From Flavobacteriales bacterium (GTDB taxonomy: Bacteria; Bacteroidota; Bacteroidia; Flavobacteriales; Flavobacteriaceae), in contig JALWLE010000071.1 in NCBI GenBank assembly GCA_026996605.1, positions 1-47,771 on the forward strand: a stretch of DNA of 47,771 bases. The letters run 5' to 3'. The position numbers were made by a program, and so were the translations under genes. Under the pieces are notes generated by a model. It worked only from the letters and a program-made list of their open reading frames with translations, did not search any database and had not been told where the DNA came from. Shown one piece after another: positions 35,614 through 44,400 of this stretch (the stretch's first letter is position 1; every line of letters starts with the position of its first letter).

Positions 35614-35783
35614 CGATTTATTATTTATGATGAGTTTAGTGTCGGATGTCTGTAAATTTTAAATCCCTAAATAAGGTTGTTCCTTTTTATTATTACTCTC
35701 TTAATATTGATAATCATATATTAATTCTATAAGTCATTTCTTTTATGTTCTTTAATGTCTTATATGGTTTTTACAAAGGTGTC

Positions 35784-35796
35784 GCCCCTATGGGGC
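35784..35796 (-). terminator. GCCCC/GGGGC hairpin after the small membrane-protein gene
   Basis: GCCCC-TAT-GGGGC lies 17 bp past the stop of the minus-strand gene. The T-run on that strand comes before the stem rather than after it, so it is an atypical terminator or a repeat remnant. Confidence 0.35.
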
Positions 35797-35813
35797 TCAA
35801 AAAAAAGAAGCTT

Positions 35814-36248
35814 TTATTTTTTACGAAATTCAATCATCAAGAGACCTAATACGGAAATAATGGCTGAAAATACGATGAATAGATAGCTATCTGACCGGTT
35901 GGTGCCGATGCTCCATAGAAGCAGTGCCGTAACAAAGGGAATGGCATAAAATATGTATTTAAAGTATTGGATATGATTTTTTTTGGCGACCAATTTTTCC
36001 AGTAATTTGTAAGTTTGAATGATTAAAATGACGATTGCTAATAGATATAGATACAGAATGAATGCCGCTTGCCAATAGTGTTGCTTGGACGAAACGCAGT
36101 ACCAATCGAATAAACAAGTTTGGGTGTCATTGCTGATTAATACGATTGTTAGCGCCAATAAATACAGTAGTACGGTGTAAAATCCGTAAAAATACACTTT
36201 CTCTTTGAGCGCTTGTTTTTTTTGCTGTTGTTCAAATAGATTAGTCAT
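35814..36248 (-). CDS. Small membrane protein of unknown function
   Basis: I do not recognise the family. The 144 residues contain four hydrophobic helices (about 20-38, 60-78, 95-112, 122-138). The N-terminus is polar ('MTNLFEQQQKKQALKEK') and the C-terminus basic ('MIEFRKK'). Cys 45 and Cys 51 lie in the first loop ('TQTCLFDWYCV') and could form a disulfide if that loop is periplasmic. The gene has its own TATTTTTG -7 box at 36277-36284. Neighbours are a GH114-like/ZIP operon and a thioesterase, which do not suggest a role. Confidence 0.65.
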   Translation of the reverse strand: MTNLFEQQQKKQALKEKVYFYGFYTVLLYLLALTIVLISNDTQTCLFDWYCVSSKQHYWQAAFILYLYLLAIVILIIQTYKLLEKLVAKKNHIQYFKYIFYAIPFVTALLLWSIGTNRSDSYLFIVFSAIISVLGLLMIEFRKK

Positions 36249-36276
36249 TTAATTTAGAATAATTTAAAATAATAAG

Positions 36277-36284
36277 CAAAAATA
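36277..36284 (-). promoter_or_regulatory. -7 box of the small membrane-protein gene
   Basis: The minus strand reads TATTTTTG, followed by C as often seen. It is 29 bases before the ATG. No -33 TTTG at the expected distance. Confidence 0.45.
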
Positions 36285-36343
36285 CATTTTCTTTTTATAT
36301 TAGAGTTTAATACTTATAATTCTCAATTATCCATTATTCATTC

Positions 36344-36787
36344 TTAATTTGTTTTTCGAATTATCGTTTTAAAATCATCACTTTTGGGTATATGCTTTAA
36401 TTTCTCAATAATAGTTTCGGGTAAACCGGTTAATTTTCGTTTTTGTAAATTAATCCAGGCGCCTTTGACTTTCACGATTGCCGACAAATCGCCTTGTTGG
36501 TTGTAGATGTTGTGTGAAAATTCCCAGCGCTCAAAATTTTCGGTTGCGGCAGACAGCCACATATCAACGGTAATATCAGCCCCCATTTTTATTTCTTTAA
36601 AAAAACGGGTTTGTTCTTCAAACAAAACCGGCCCGATATGTAAGCGGGCAAAATCATCGAGGGATAAATTGTGTTTTTCAAAATACCGTGCGCGTACTTC
36701 GGCAGCATAGTCGCTATATGCCGAGTGACGCATATGTCTGTTTGGGTCAAAGTTTGCCCAAATGGTTTTAAATTGTACTTGAAACAT
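36344..36787 (-). CDS. Acyl-CoA thioesterase, hotdog fold
   Basis: 147 residues with the 4HBT/YbgC-type pattern. The active-site region is 'WANFDPNRHMRHSAYSDYA' (Asp 14, His 18, Tyr 24). 'VRARYFEKHNLSLDDF' sits on the central helix, and the strands 'DITVDMWLSAATENFERWEF' and 'AIVKVKGAWINLQKRKL' follow. Such enzymes hydrolyse acyl-CoA or acyl-ACP thioesters; the acyl group cannot be told. A TAAATTTG -7 box lies at 36811-36818 on the minus strand. It is divergent from nadC, with a little over 100 bp between the start codons. Confidence 0.82.
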   Translation of the reverse strand: MFQVQFKTIWANFDPNRHMRHSAYSDYAAEVRARYFEKHNLSLDDFARLHIGPVLFEEQTRFFKEIKMGADITVDMWLSAATENFERWEFSHNIYNQQGDLSAIVKVKGAWINLQKRKLTGLPETIIEKLKHIPKSDDFKTIIRKTN

Positions 36788-36810
36788 TTTTTTATTTATT
36801 GGTTCTATGG

Positions 36811-36818
36811 CAAATTTA
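36811..36818 (-). promoter_or_regulatory. -7 box of the thioesterase gene
   Basis: The minus strand reads TAAATTTG, a TAnnTTTG match, 24 bases before the ATG. No clear -33 element. Confidence 0.4.
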
Positions 36819-36886
36819 GCGATTTATTGACTATATGTAGGTGATCTGTTTTACAAATTCTTTCAATATTAGAAAAAAAATTGCTG

Positions 36887-36894
36887 TATATTTG
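36887..36894 (+). promoter_or_regulatory. -7 box overlapping the start region of nadC
   Basis: TATATTTG, a full TAnnTTTG match, ends only 4 bases before the first ATG of nadC. Transcription would begin at or next to the start codon. A TTTC near 36861 is a poor -33 at 22 bases. Confidence 0.45.
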
Positions 36895-36898
36895 TACT

Positions 36899-37768
36899 AT
36901 GATGACTAAGGAACAATTTGAGAAAGAACTGGATTTAATTATAGTTAATGCTTTACGTGAAGATGTAGGCGACGGCGATCATAGTTCGTTGGCATGTATC
37001 CCTTCGGATGCTACCGGAACGGCTCAATTGCTGGTTAAAGATAACGGAATTTTGGCAGGTGTTGATTTTGCACGACGCGTGTTTCATCAAGTTGATCCGG
37101 ATTTGACTATGTCAGTGTCGATACTTGACGGTAAATTTGTTCGTTATGGTGATGTTGCTTTTAAAGTGTCGGGGCGATCGCAGTCAATATTGAGGGCAGA
37201 GCGCTTGGTGCTTAATGCTATGCAACGTATGAGCGCCATTGCTACCAAAACACGCCGGTATATCGAAATTTTAGCTGATTTAAAAACGCAAATACTCGAT
37301 ACCCGTAAGACCACACCCGGTATCAGAGTCTTGGAAAAATGGGCAGTCCTTATAGGTGGTGGAACCAATCATCGTTTTGGTTTATATGATATGATAATGC
37401 TGAAAGATAATCATATAGATTTTGCCGGCGGGATTGAACAAGCTATTCTGAAAACAAATAAATATTTAAAAGAGAAAGATTTAAAGTTAAAAATAGAAAT
37501 AGAAACACGAAATTTGGATGAAGTGCAAGAAGTATTGCGGGTTGGACAAGTGGATAGAATTATGCTGGATAATTTTAGTTTTGAGGATTTACGTGCTGCA
37601 GTTAAATTAATCAATGAACGTTTTGAAACGGAAGCATCAGGCGGCATTACCGAATATACTTTGCGCCGGTATGCTGAATGTGGTGTAGATTTTATCTCAT
37701 CGGGGGCTTTGACGCATTCGGTGAGTAATATGGATTTGAGTTTGAAGGCTATCGAAAGTGGAAAGTAA
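36899..37768 (+). CDS. nadC: Nicotinate-nucleotide pyrophosphorylase (quinolinate phosphoribosyltransferase)
   Basis: 289 residues from the ATG at 36899; a second ATG follows directly. A frame extension to a TTG at 36881 covers the promoter and is rejected. Landmarks of NadC: 'REDVGDGDHSS', 'LLVKDNGILAGVDFARRVF', 'RLVLNAMQRMSAIATKTRRY', 'DTRKTTPGIRVLEKWAVLIG', 'GGTNHRFGLYDMIMLKDNHI', 'DRIMLDNFSFEDL' and 'EASGGITEYTLRRYAECGVD'. It makes nicotinate mononucleotide from quinolinate and PRPP in de novo NAD synthesis. No nadA or nadB is adjacent. The gene may give a leaderless mRNA. Confidence 0.95.
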   Translation: MMTKEQFEKELDLIIVNALREDVGDGDHSSLACIPSDATGTAQLLVKDNGILAGVDFARRVFHQVDPDLTMSVSILDGKFVRYGDVAFKVSGRSQSILRAERLVLNAMQRMSAIATKTRRYIEILADLKTQILDTRKTTPGIRVLEKWAVLIGGGTNHRFGLYDMIMLKDNHIDFAGGIEQAILKTNKYLKEKDLKLKIEIETRNLDEVQEVLRVGQVDRIMLDNFSFEDLRAAVKLINERFETEASGGITEYTLRRYAECGVDFISSGALTHSVSNMDLSLKAIESGK

Positions 37769-37911
37769 AAAGTGGAAAGCGACAAAGTGCGAAGTGAAAA
37801 GTGCCAAGTGCGACATAGGACACATAGCATGGCGAAGCATAGCGAAGCCACATCAAATAACCAAATAACCATATAACCAATCAACCAAATAACCATATCA
37901 TCAATAATAAA
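37769..37911. repeat. Spacer of word-like repeats between nadC and rfbB
   Basis: It starts within a few bases of the nadC stop: 'AAAAAGTGGAAAGCGACAAA' and GTGCGAAGTGAAAAGTGCC, then 'AGCATGGCGAAGCATAGCG', then a run of 'AACCAAATAACCATATAACC'. The first block matches 1.95, 18.05 and 33.43 kb. No promoter is obvious for rfbB, which may be read through from nadC. Confidence 0.55.
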
Positions 37912-38970
37912 ATGAAATACAAAAACATATTAATAACCGGCGGTGCCGGGTTTATCGGCTCGCATGTAGTGCGATTGTTTATTCATAAATATCCGGATAC
38001 GCAATTTGTCAATTTGGATTTATTGACTTATGCCGGCAATTTGGAAAATATATCCGATGTGGCGGATAAACCTAATTACACTTTTGTGCGTGGTGATATC
38101 CGTGATGCGGATTTTATCAATGACTTATTTAAAAAATACCGTTTTGACGGTGTGATTCATTTGGCGGCAGAATCGCATGTGGATCGTTCTATTGAAAATC
38201 CTTTAGCATTTGTTGAAACTAATGTTATGGGTACGGTCAATCTGCTTAATGCCGCAAAAAAATTGTGGCAAGATGATTATACCGATAAGCTATTTTACCA
38301 TATTTCAACGGATGAAGTTTACGGTTCGTTGGGTCAAACCGGTTTGTTTACAGAAAACACACCTTACGACCCGCATTCACCATATTCGGCATCGAAAGCG
38401 GCTTCGGATCATTTTGTGCGCAGTTATCACGACACTTACGGTATGCCGACAGTCATTTCAAACTGTTCTAACAACTACGGACCGAATCAATTTCCTGAGA
38501 AATTGATTCCATTGTTTATCAACAATATCAAACACAACAAACCACTTCCGGTTTACGGTGATGGTCAATATACGCGTGATTGGCTTTATGTGATTGATCA
38601 TGCTCGTGCGATTGATATGATTTTTACCGAAGGTAAAGCAGGTGAAACTTATAATGTTGGTGGTTTTAATGAATATACTAATATTGATTTGATTCATCTG
38701 CTCTGCGATTTGATGGATAACAAATTGGGACGTCCCGAAGGTACTTCGCGTCAATTAATCACATTTGTCAAAGACCGCCCCGGACATGATAAGCGTTATG
38801 CTATTGATGCAAGCAAAATAAACAAAGAATTGGGTTGGAAACCTTCAGTTGATTTTTCGGAAGGTTTATCTAAAACAATAGATTGGTATTTGGAAAATGA
38901 AGCATGGCTTAATAATGTAACTTCCGGCGATTATCAAAAATATTATGATAAAATGTACGGGGACAGATAG
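37912..38970 (+). CDS. rfbB: dTDP-glucose 4,6-dehydratase
   Basis: 352 residues of the extended short-chain dehydrogenase family. NAD-binding 'ITGGAGFIGSHVV' at 8-20, 'HLAAESHVDRSI' at 83-94, catalytic 'STDEVYG' at 132-138 (Thr133, Asp134, Glu135) and the Tyr158-x3-Lys162 pair in 'SPYSASKAASDH', then 'NNYGPNQFPEKLIPL' and 'VYGDGQYTRDWLYVIDHARA'. The Asp-Glu pair after Thr marks the dehydratase rather than a plain epimerase. It makes dTDP-4-keto-6-deoxyglucose, the precursor of rhamnose and other deoxysugars of surface polysaccharides. No rfbA, C or D is adjacent. Confidence 0.94.
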   Translation: MKYKNILITGGAGFIGSHVVRLFIHKYPDTQFVNLDLLTYAGNLENISDVADKPNYTFVRGDIRDADFINDLFKKYRFDGVIHLAAESHVDRSIENPLAFVETNVMGTVNLLNAAKKLWQDDYTDKLFYHISTDEVYGSLGQTGLFTENTPYDPHSPYSASKAASDHFVRSYHDTYGMPTVISNCSNNYGPNQFPEKLIPLFINNIKHNKPLPVYGDGQYTRDWLYVIDHARAIDMIFTEGKAGETYNVGGFNEYTNIDLIHLLCDLMDNKLGRPEGTSRQLITFVKDRPGHDKRYAIDASKINKELGWKPSVDFSEGLSKTIDWYLENEAWLNNVTSGDYQKYYDKMYGDR

Positions 38971-38989
38971 ATTTATAAATAATAATTCC

Positions 38990-39040
38990 GGTCACTTCGA
39001 CACATCCCCCCGACAGCTGTCGGGGAAACACTCAGTGACC
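38990..39040. repeat. Two-tier palindrome downstream of rfbB
   Basis: A perfect 18-bp palindrome, CCCCGACAGCTGTCGGGG (39008-39025), lies inside an outer 7-bp pair GGTCACT (38990-38996) / AGTGACC (39034-39040). The core belongs to the CCCGAC/GTCGGG family also present at 18.15 and 22.16-22.22 kb. It lies 20 bp past rfbB and could act as a terminator-like stem, though no T-run follows. Confidence 0.75.
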
Positions 39041-39084
39041 TATGTATTTTACTTTCAGCTTTTAATTTTATACTTTCAACTTAT

Positions 39085-39573
39085 ATGGACGAATACCTAA
39101 AATCTCTTCCCGAACAAGCTCGTCTTAAACATAAAAGTTTTAAAAAGTTGGTCCAAAAAATTAAGAAGCGTCCACCTAAAAATTTTGATTATGTGATGAA
39201 TGATATTCACAATGAAGTTTTTAACCGGATTGATTGCTTGGCTTGTGCCAATTGCTGTAAAACGACCAGCCCTATCGTAACCGAAAAAGATATTGAACGC
39301 ATTGCAAAGTTTTTACGACTTAGATCCATTGAATTCATCAATCAATACTTAAAAAAAGATACTGACGGTTTATGGATGATGCAACAGACGCCTTGTGTGT
39401 TCCTTGATGCGGATAATTATTGTTTGATTTATGATGTCCGTCCAAAAGCTTGCCGTGAATATCCACATTTGGACAGGAAAAAGAATAGGCAATTATTCGA
39501 CCTGCATCTTAAAAATACAACTATTTGTCCGGCTGTTTTTGAGGCATTTAAAGTGTTGGAAAAAAGTACATGA
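39085..39573 (+). CDS. YkgJ-type cysteine-cluster protein
   Basis: 162 residues with the zinc/iron-chelating CxxCxxCC-type cluster: 'CLACANCCK' (Cys 51, 54, 57 and 58), then Cys 104, Cys 113 and 'RPKACREYP' (Cys 123), and 'TTICPAVF' (Cys 148). This is the YkgJ/UPF0153 pattern, thought to bind a metal ion, with no established biochemical role. The gene follows the palindrome after rfbB and converges on the EPS operon, with only 5 bp between the two stop codons. Confidence 0.85.
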   Translation: MDEYLKSLPEQARLKHKSFKKLVQKIKKRPPKNFDYVMNDIHNEVFNRIDCLACANCCKTTSPIVTEKDIERIAKFLRLRSIEFINQYLKKDTDGLWMMQQTPCVFLDADNYCLIYDVRPKACREYPHLDRKKNRQLFDLHLKNTTICPAVFEAFKVLEKST

Positions 39574-39578
39574 TTAAA

Positions 39579-41405
39579 TTATTTCTTTAACTTTATTATT
39601 AGCCCGTCGATCACATCAAAAATAACATAGTAAACATCATCAACCTGTTTTATTTCCGCTGTTCCGGTGCTTGCTTCCGCACTTTCAGGTTTAAAATCCA
39701 AACGAACCGCGTAATTTTTTATCCGCACATCCGGTTCCGCTTTGACATAAATAAGCGTTTGCTTTTCATCGTTTTTTACAAATAATGACACTCGTTCATT
39801 ATCCTTAAAATACCGGACCACCGACGGTAAGCTTGTCAGCCAAACATTTTGGGATTTTACCGTGTCGATCATCTTTTGCAGCGCCGAAAAAGTTTCTTCG
39901 TTATAACCGGTTAAATCAGGGTGTGCCAATACCAGCATCAGTCCTTTATTCGGTTTGACGGCATACTGCCAATAGTCTTGCAAATATTGTCCGTAGCGCA
40001 ACACATCCTTATGTAGTTGCTTGGGGGTTTTGTAATCGCCGGTTTTGAGTTTGCCTATAAAGAAATAATCATCGTGGTAGGTTGGCGCCACTTCAAAAAT
40101 ATCCGTAGTTTGATAATAATCTTGCCCCGAAAGCACCAAATTGTACGGCACAATACTCCCCAAAATAAAATCCAGATGATTGGCACTGATACTACTGTCA
40201 TAAGTGTAATCATTTTGCTGCAAAGCCAGCATTCCTTTATAGCCCGGCGTGGTAAACGGAAACCGGAAACCCGTAAATTTTTCTTGCAATGCCGCTTCGT
40301 TTTGCAAGATATCCTGTGTGGCATCGGCAAAATCCATTGATGTGTAGTTAGCATAAGCATAACCACTCGATGCCAAATCTACCTTTTGGTTTTTTAAAAA
40401 ATCTCTAATGTCTTTTTTGACGGTTCCGCTCACAAAGAACGTAGGATTGATTTGCTGCTGTTGTAGTTTTTCAATCACAAATTTGTAAGGCGGAAGCGTG
40501 TCGGCAATGTTAAACGACACGACAAAAGCCGCTTGATGCGCTCCGGGCCACAAATTCCGTTGCACCGGCAATGCCTTTTGTTTGTAATAATCTTGCGCCA
40601 CCCAATCATAAAACTTTTCAATTTGCGCCACACTGCTTTCACCACCGTCGTTGGCAGGCGTTAACCAACCTGACAAACCCACCCAATAGCTTACGCCGTT
40701 GCCATATTCGTTACGGGTAATCGCGGGATAGGTTTTGGTATCGTTGTGCCAAATAGCCAGCGTATCCAATTTGTCGGATGTAGCTTTTACGCCTGTGGCA
40801 ATCCAAATATCATCTTGGTAACCGGCTTTATTAAAGTTTTCAAACGGCTTTTTTAGTCCCGAAACAGCATAATTTTTGATATTGACTTCATTCAAAATCA
40901 TCCCGTAAACTTCCGACAAAGCATAATTCTGTGGATTTAATTCGCCACCTTCCAGTATCCTGTCATCGCCTTCGTAAGTATTCCGGCCCACATTGTCGCC
41001 ACTGATCAAAAATCCACCGTTACGAACAAAGTCTTTGATATTGTCCAGTTCGGTATCTGTCATAAATGACAAAGAGTATTCTCTATCGGTATCATGTATG
41101 TTTTTGGCAGTCAGGAGAATAATTATTTGATAATTCATCAATTTGTCTTTGTGATACAAAATGTTTCTGTCGGCCAATTTGACCGGAATACCGTTTTTGG
41201 ACAATTCCTGAACCGCCAACACAATAGCCGGCGGCAAAGCGGGATCTTCGAGCTTAAAATTCACGCCCGTAGTGATAAACAAAGCTTTCGGTAGCGGTTT
41301 GGCATCTTGCGGAATGGCGATTTTGCGCGGTTTGTTTTGTCCACATCCGGCAACAAACAAGCCCGCTACAATTAAAACGATATGAATGAAATATTTTTTG
41401 GTCAT
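39579..41405 (-). CDS. Lipoprotein with ThuA-like and degenerate NodB-like domains (EPS operon)
   Basis: 608 residues. Lipoprotein signal 'IVAGLFVAGCGQ' with Cys 21. Residues about 40-275 look like a glutamine-amidotransferase/ThuA-type domain ('ALFITTGVNFKLEDPAL', 'VRNGGFLISGDNVGRNTY'). Residues about 290-520 look like a polysaccharide deacetylase barrel ('QAAFVVSFNIADTLPPY', 'INPTFFVSGTVKKDI', 'FRFPFTTPGYKGMLAL'). The expected Asp-Asp of motif 1 is replaced in 'SFNIADT', and the two histidines of motif 2 are absent in 'ASSGYAYANY', so a metal-free, binding-only role is likely. Last gene of the operon, 1 bp after its neighbour. Probably located in the periplasm or on the outer membrane. Confidence 0.68.
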   Translation of the reverse strand: MTKKYFIHIVLIVAGLFVAGCGQNKPRKIAIPQDAKPLPKALFITTGVNFKLEDPALPPAIVLAVQELSKNGIPVKLADRNILYHKDKLMNYQIIILLTAKNIHDTDREYSLSFMTDTELDNIKDFVRNGGFLISGDNVGRNTYEGDDRILEGGELNPQNYALSEVYGMILNEVNIKNYAVSGLKKPFENFNKAGYQDDIWIATGVKATSDKLDTLAIWHNDTKTYPAITRNEYGNGVSYWVGLSGWLTPANDGGESSVAQIEKFYDWVAQDYYKQKALPVQRNLWPGAHQAAFVVSFNIADTLPPYKFVIEKLQQQQINPTFFVSGTVKKDIRDFLKNQKVDLASSGYAYANYTSMDFADATQDILQNEAALQEKFTGFRFPFTTPGYKGMLALQQNDYTYDSSISANHLDFILGSIVPYNLVLSGQDYYQTTDIFEVAPTYHDDYFFIGKLKTGDYKTPKQLHKDVLRYGQYLQDYWQYAVKPNKGLMLVLAHPDLTGYNEETFSALQKMIDTVKSQNVWLTSLPSVVRYFKDNERVSLFVKNDEKQTLIYVKAEPDVRIKNYAVRLDFKPESAEASTGTAEIKQVDDVYYVIFDVIDGLIIKLKK

Positions 41406-41406
41406 C

Positions 41407-44400
41407 TTACTTAATTTTTTCTATTCTGACTTCTTTTCCCGGCAATACATTGATGATGATACTGCCCGTGCGATTTTCGTAAATGCCGTCCGACTGCGAA
41501 CCGCTGACTTTAAGTTTTTCGGCGCCGGTGGTATAGCGAATGCTCAACGGCATATTATAAACAGCCGGATTTAAGCCGGAAACCAACTGCACGAAAACAA
41601 CATCGCCGAATTTTTTTGTCTGCAATTTGTTTTTTTGCTTTTCGTAAAGGTATTTAAACACATTTTGTTCGGTATCGATCCAATAACCGGTGTTCCGTAT
41701 CAAGCGTATTTGTCGTCTGAATTTTTCAAACGGCACAAAATTATTGGCAACCGACACACTATCCAATTTTCGTATTGTCAAACTGTCTTTGTAAATATGT
41801 TTATAGCTCACAATCGACCATTTACCTTTATTTTTTTGCAAAGTATTCCAAAGTTCTTTTTCAGAAAGTTTGGCATTGACAAACCGGTATGACACATTTT
41901 TATAAGCACCGGAAGTGTTTTGCCTTGCGAACAAATAGCTGCCGGGTAATTTAGCTTTGAATTGCTTCGGAATATGAAGTGTTTTTACTTGCGGAAATTT
42001 TTCTTTCAAACCTAACCAAGCGGGATTAGCATCAATTTCAACGGCCATTTCAAAGCCGTTTTTTTGTAAAATTTGCCATTCGTTGCGTCCCATCCTGATG
42101 GCAGGTAATCCGTTATACTCTGCCGTGAAGTGTTTTTTCTTATCCCAATACGGTAAAACGGAAAAAGTGGCTTTCAAATCATATTTTTTTAAGATGGGAT
42201 AGGCATACAAGTATTGCGAATAACTTTGTCCGGAAAAACTGATACTGATTGCACCGGGCTTGTCCATATAATAATCTGTAATTTCAAATTTTTCGGTTTT
42301 TGGAAGTACTGAATTGTAGGAAAGTTTCAAAGGTTTTGCAAAATATGCTTGCAAGCTGTCATACAAAGCTTTTTGCCTTTCGGTATAAACCGGTTTTTCC
42401 CATATATCCCAAGTAAAAAATTGCGGCTCGCCTTCGGGATATTGTTTGAGCAAACGATCATTTTTATCGGTTATAAACAAATAAATGTAAAAACCTTCGG
42501 TTTGACTGTATTCAATGGCTTTTGTACCCGCTTTATCGTCCAACACATACCGGTGCGACGGATCCGATACATTGATTAAGTGCCAGTCCAGACGCAATTC
42601 CAGATTGTGATTGCCGGCATCGTAAAACCAATCGGCATTTGACGTTTCCGGAAGGCTTGAATTACCGAATTGCAACAGCCCGCGATTATGAACAATACTG
42701 TCCGTTTTTTCACCCGTTAGCGTTTCCCTTCCCCGGTTGACCAACATCAATTCGTCTATAAAAGTGCCGTTAGCATTGTTTTTTGAAGCATATACGGGAA
42801 TATAATCGTTATAGATATCCGTAAAAACCGAATAAGGTTCATCTACCAATATTTTAGCTTGATGGGTACCGGATAGCTTGACCAAAAACTCAAATCCGTT
42901 GTCAAAATGCTTATCCGTAAATGGCAATTTGTGATCGCCTTTTTGTTTGTCATACGTATCAATGGCGATATACAAATTATGTTTATCAAAATCAAAACCG
43001 GGTAAATGCGCCCCTACATAAAAATAAGTAGCGTCGGCAAAATTCGTCATACTGATTTCTTGCGAAACGGTATCGGTTTTTTGCCAGTCGTTCATCTTGC
43101 CGTCAATGACTTTTCGTCTATCTTCCAATGCCTTGATACCGAAATTCTGTTCCGGATTTTCCATATTGTGCCAGAGTTTGCGGTTTTCGAAAGGCAATTC
43201 AAAATCCATTACCAACCAGTTATGTTTGAACCATTCGTCCGCCCATTCAAAAAATATGGCACCGGCACAACGGGTTTGCACAATATCGTCAGTCAGTTTT
43301 AGAGAACGTTCTGCTTGTTGTGCTTCGCTCAATCCGCCTTGATTAAAACCGTAAGGGTCAAAATGACTAACGCCGCGGCTCGACGGCAATCCGTATTCGG
43401 CAATAACCAAAGGCATACCCGTGCAGTGTTGTTTCAAATCCTGTAAGTAGCCGTAATAATTGTCCTTTTCACCTTTGTGATTTACTGCTTCGGCATAATC
43501 TTTTTGTAAATAAATAAAGTCGGGGTAATACGGATAAGCGTGATAGGCGGCAAAAAGTCCTGTATGTAGCAATTCCGTAGCGTGAAATTTGGTAAAATCC
43601 ACACTGCTCAAATCGTTATCGTATTCTCTAACCTTTTTATTTTCAATAAATTCCGTATTATGAAACATCGGATCGAGTGGCAACCAATTGACAAACGACA
43701 AAGGGTGCTGCCATTGATATTGTTGCGTTTCGTAAGTGGCGGCAAAGTCCAACATTTTTGCCAGCCATACTTCCATGGTGTTTGCGTTATGCACTTGCAC
43801 AAAAACGCCGTTATACCTGTCTTGTTTGTATTTTCTAATGGTTTTAAAAACGCCCCGCGGTTCCCACTCACGCCCCAGCAAATAGCCGGCAACATATTTT
43901 GACACATCGGCGGTATAAATGCCATGTGCCTTACCCGGTTTTTCGGGTAAAACGGCATTGCCGTGGATAACATCAATCACGTCCATTATTTCGTGCTTAA
44001 AACTGCGGGTGTAATCCTTATCGAGATAATCTTCGTCCTTTGGCACCGTTGCCCAAATACCTTGTAGCAGGTAAACCGGCTTGTCGGCATGATGCAAGTT
44101 GTAGTAATTCAAAGCCTTATAAAATTCGGGTGGCAATATGGTATAAGTCCTGACCACATTGGCATTCATTTGCCCTATTTCTTCCAACCATTTCAAATAC
44201 CCGTCAAAGCTTAACGAAAATTCAGCCGGAAACTTTCCCGGAACGGCTACGCCCAAATTGACCCCTTTGAGAAAAAAATCGTCAAAACCGGCAACGTTTC
44301 CGTTTTCGATCCGGGCTTTTTGAAAATAAACCTGTCCGGTGCGAAAAACGAAGTGCGCATTGTCCGATGCTTCTTTCAGCTTGTCCAACGGCGCCGGGGC

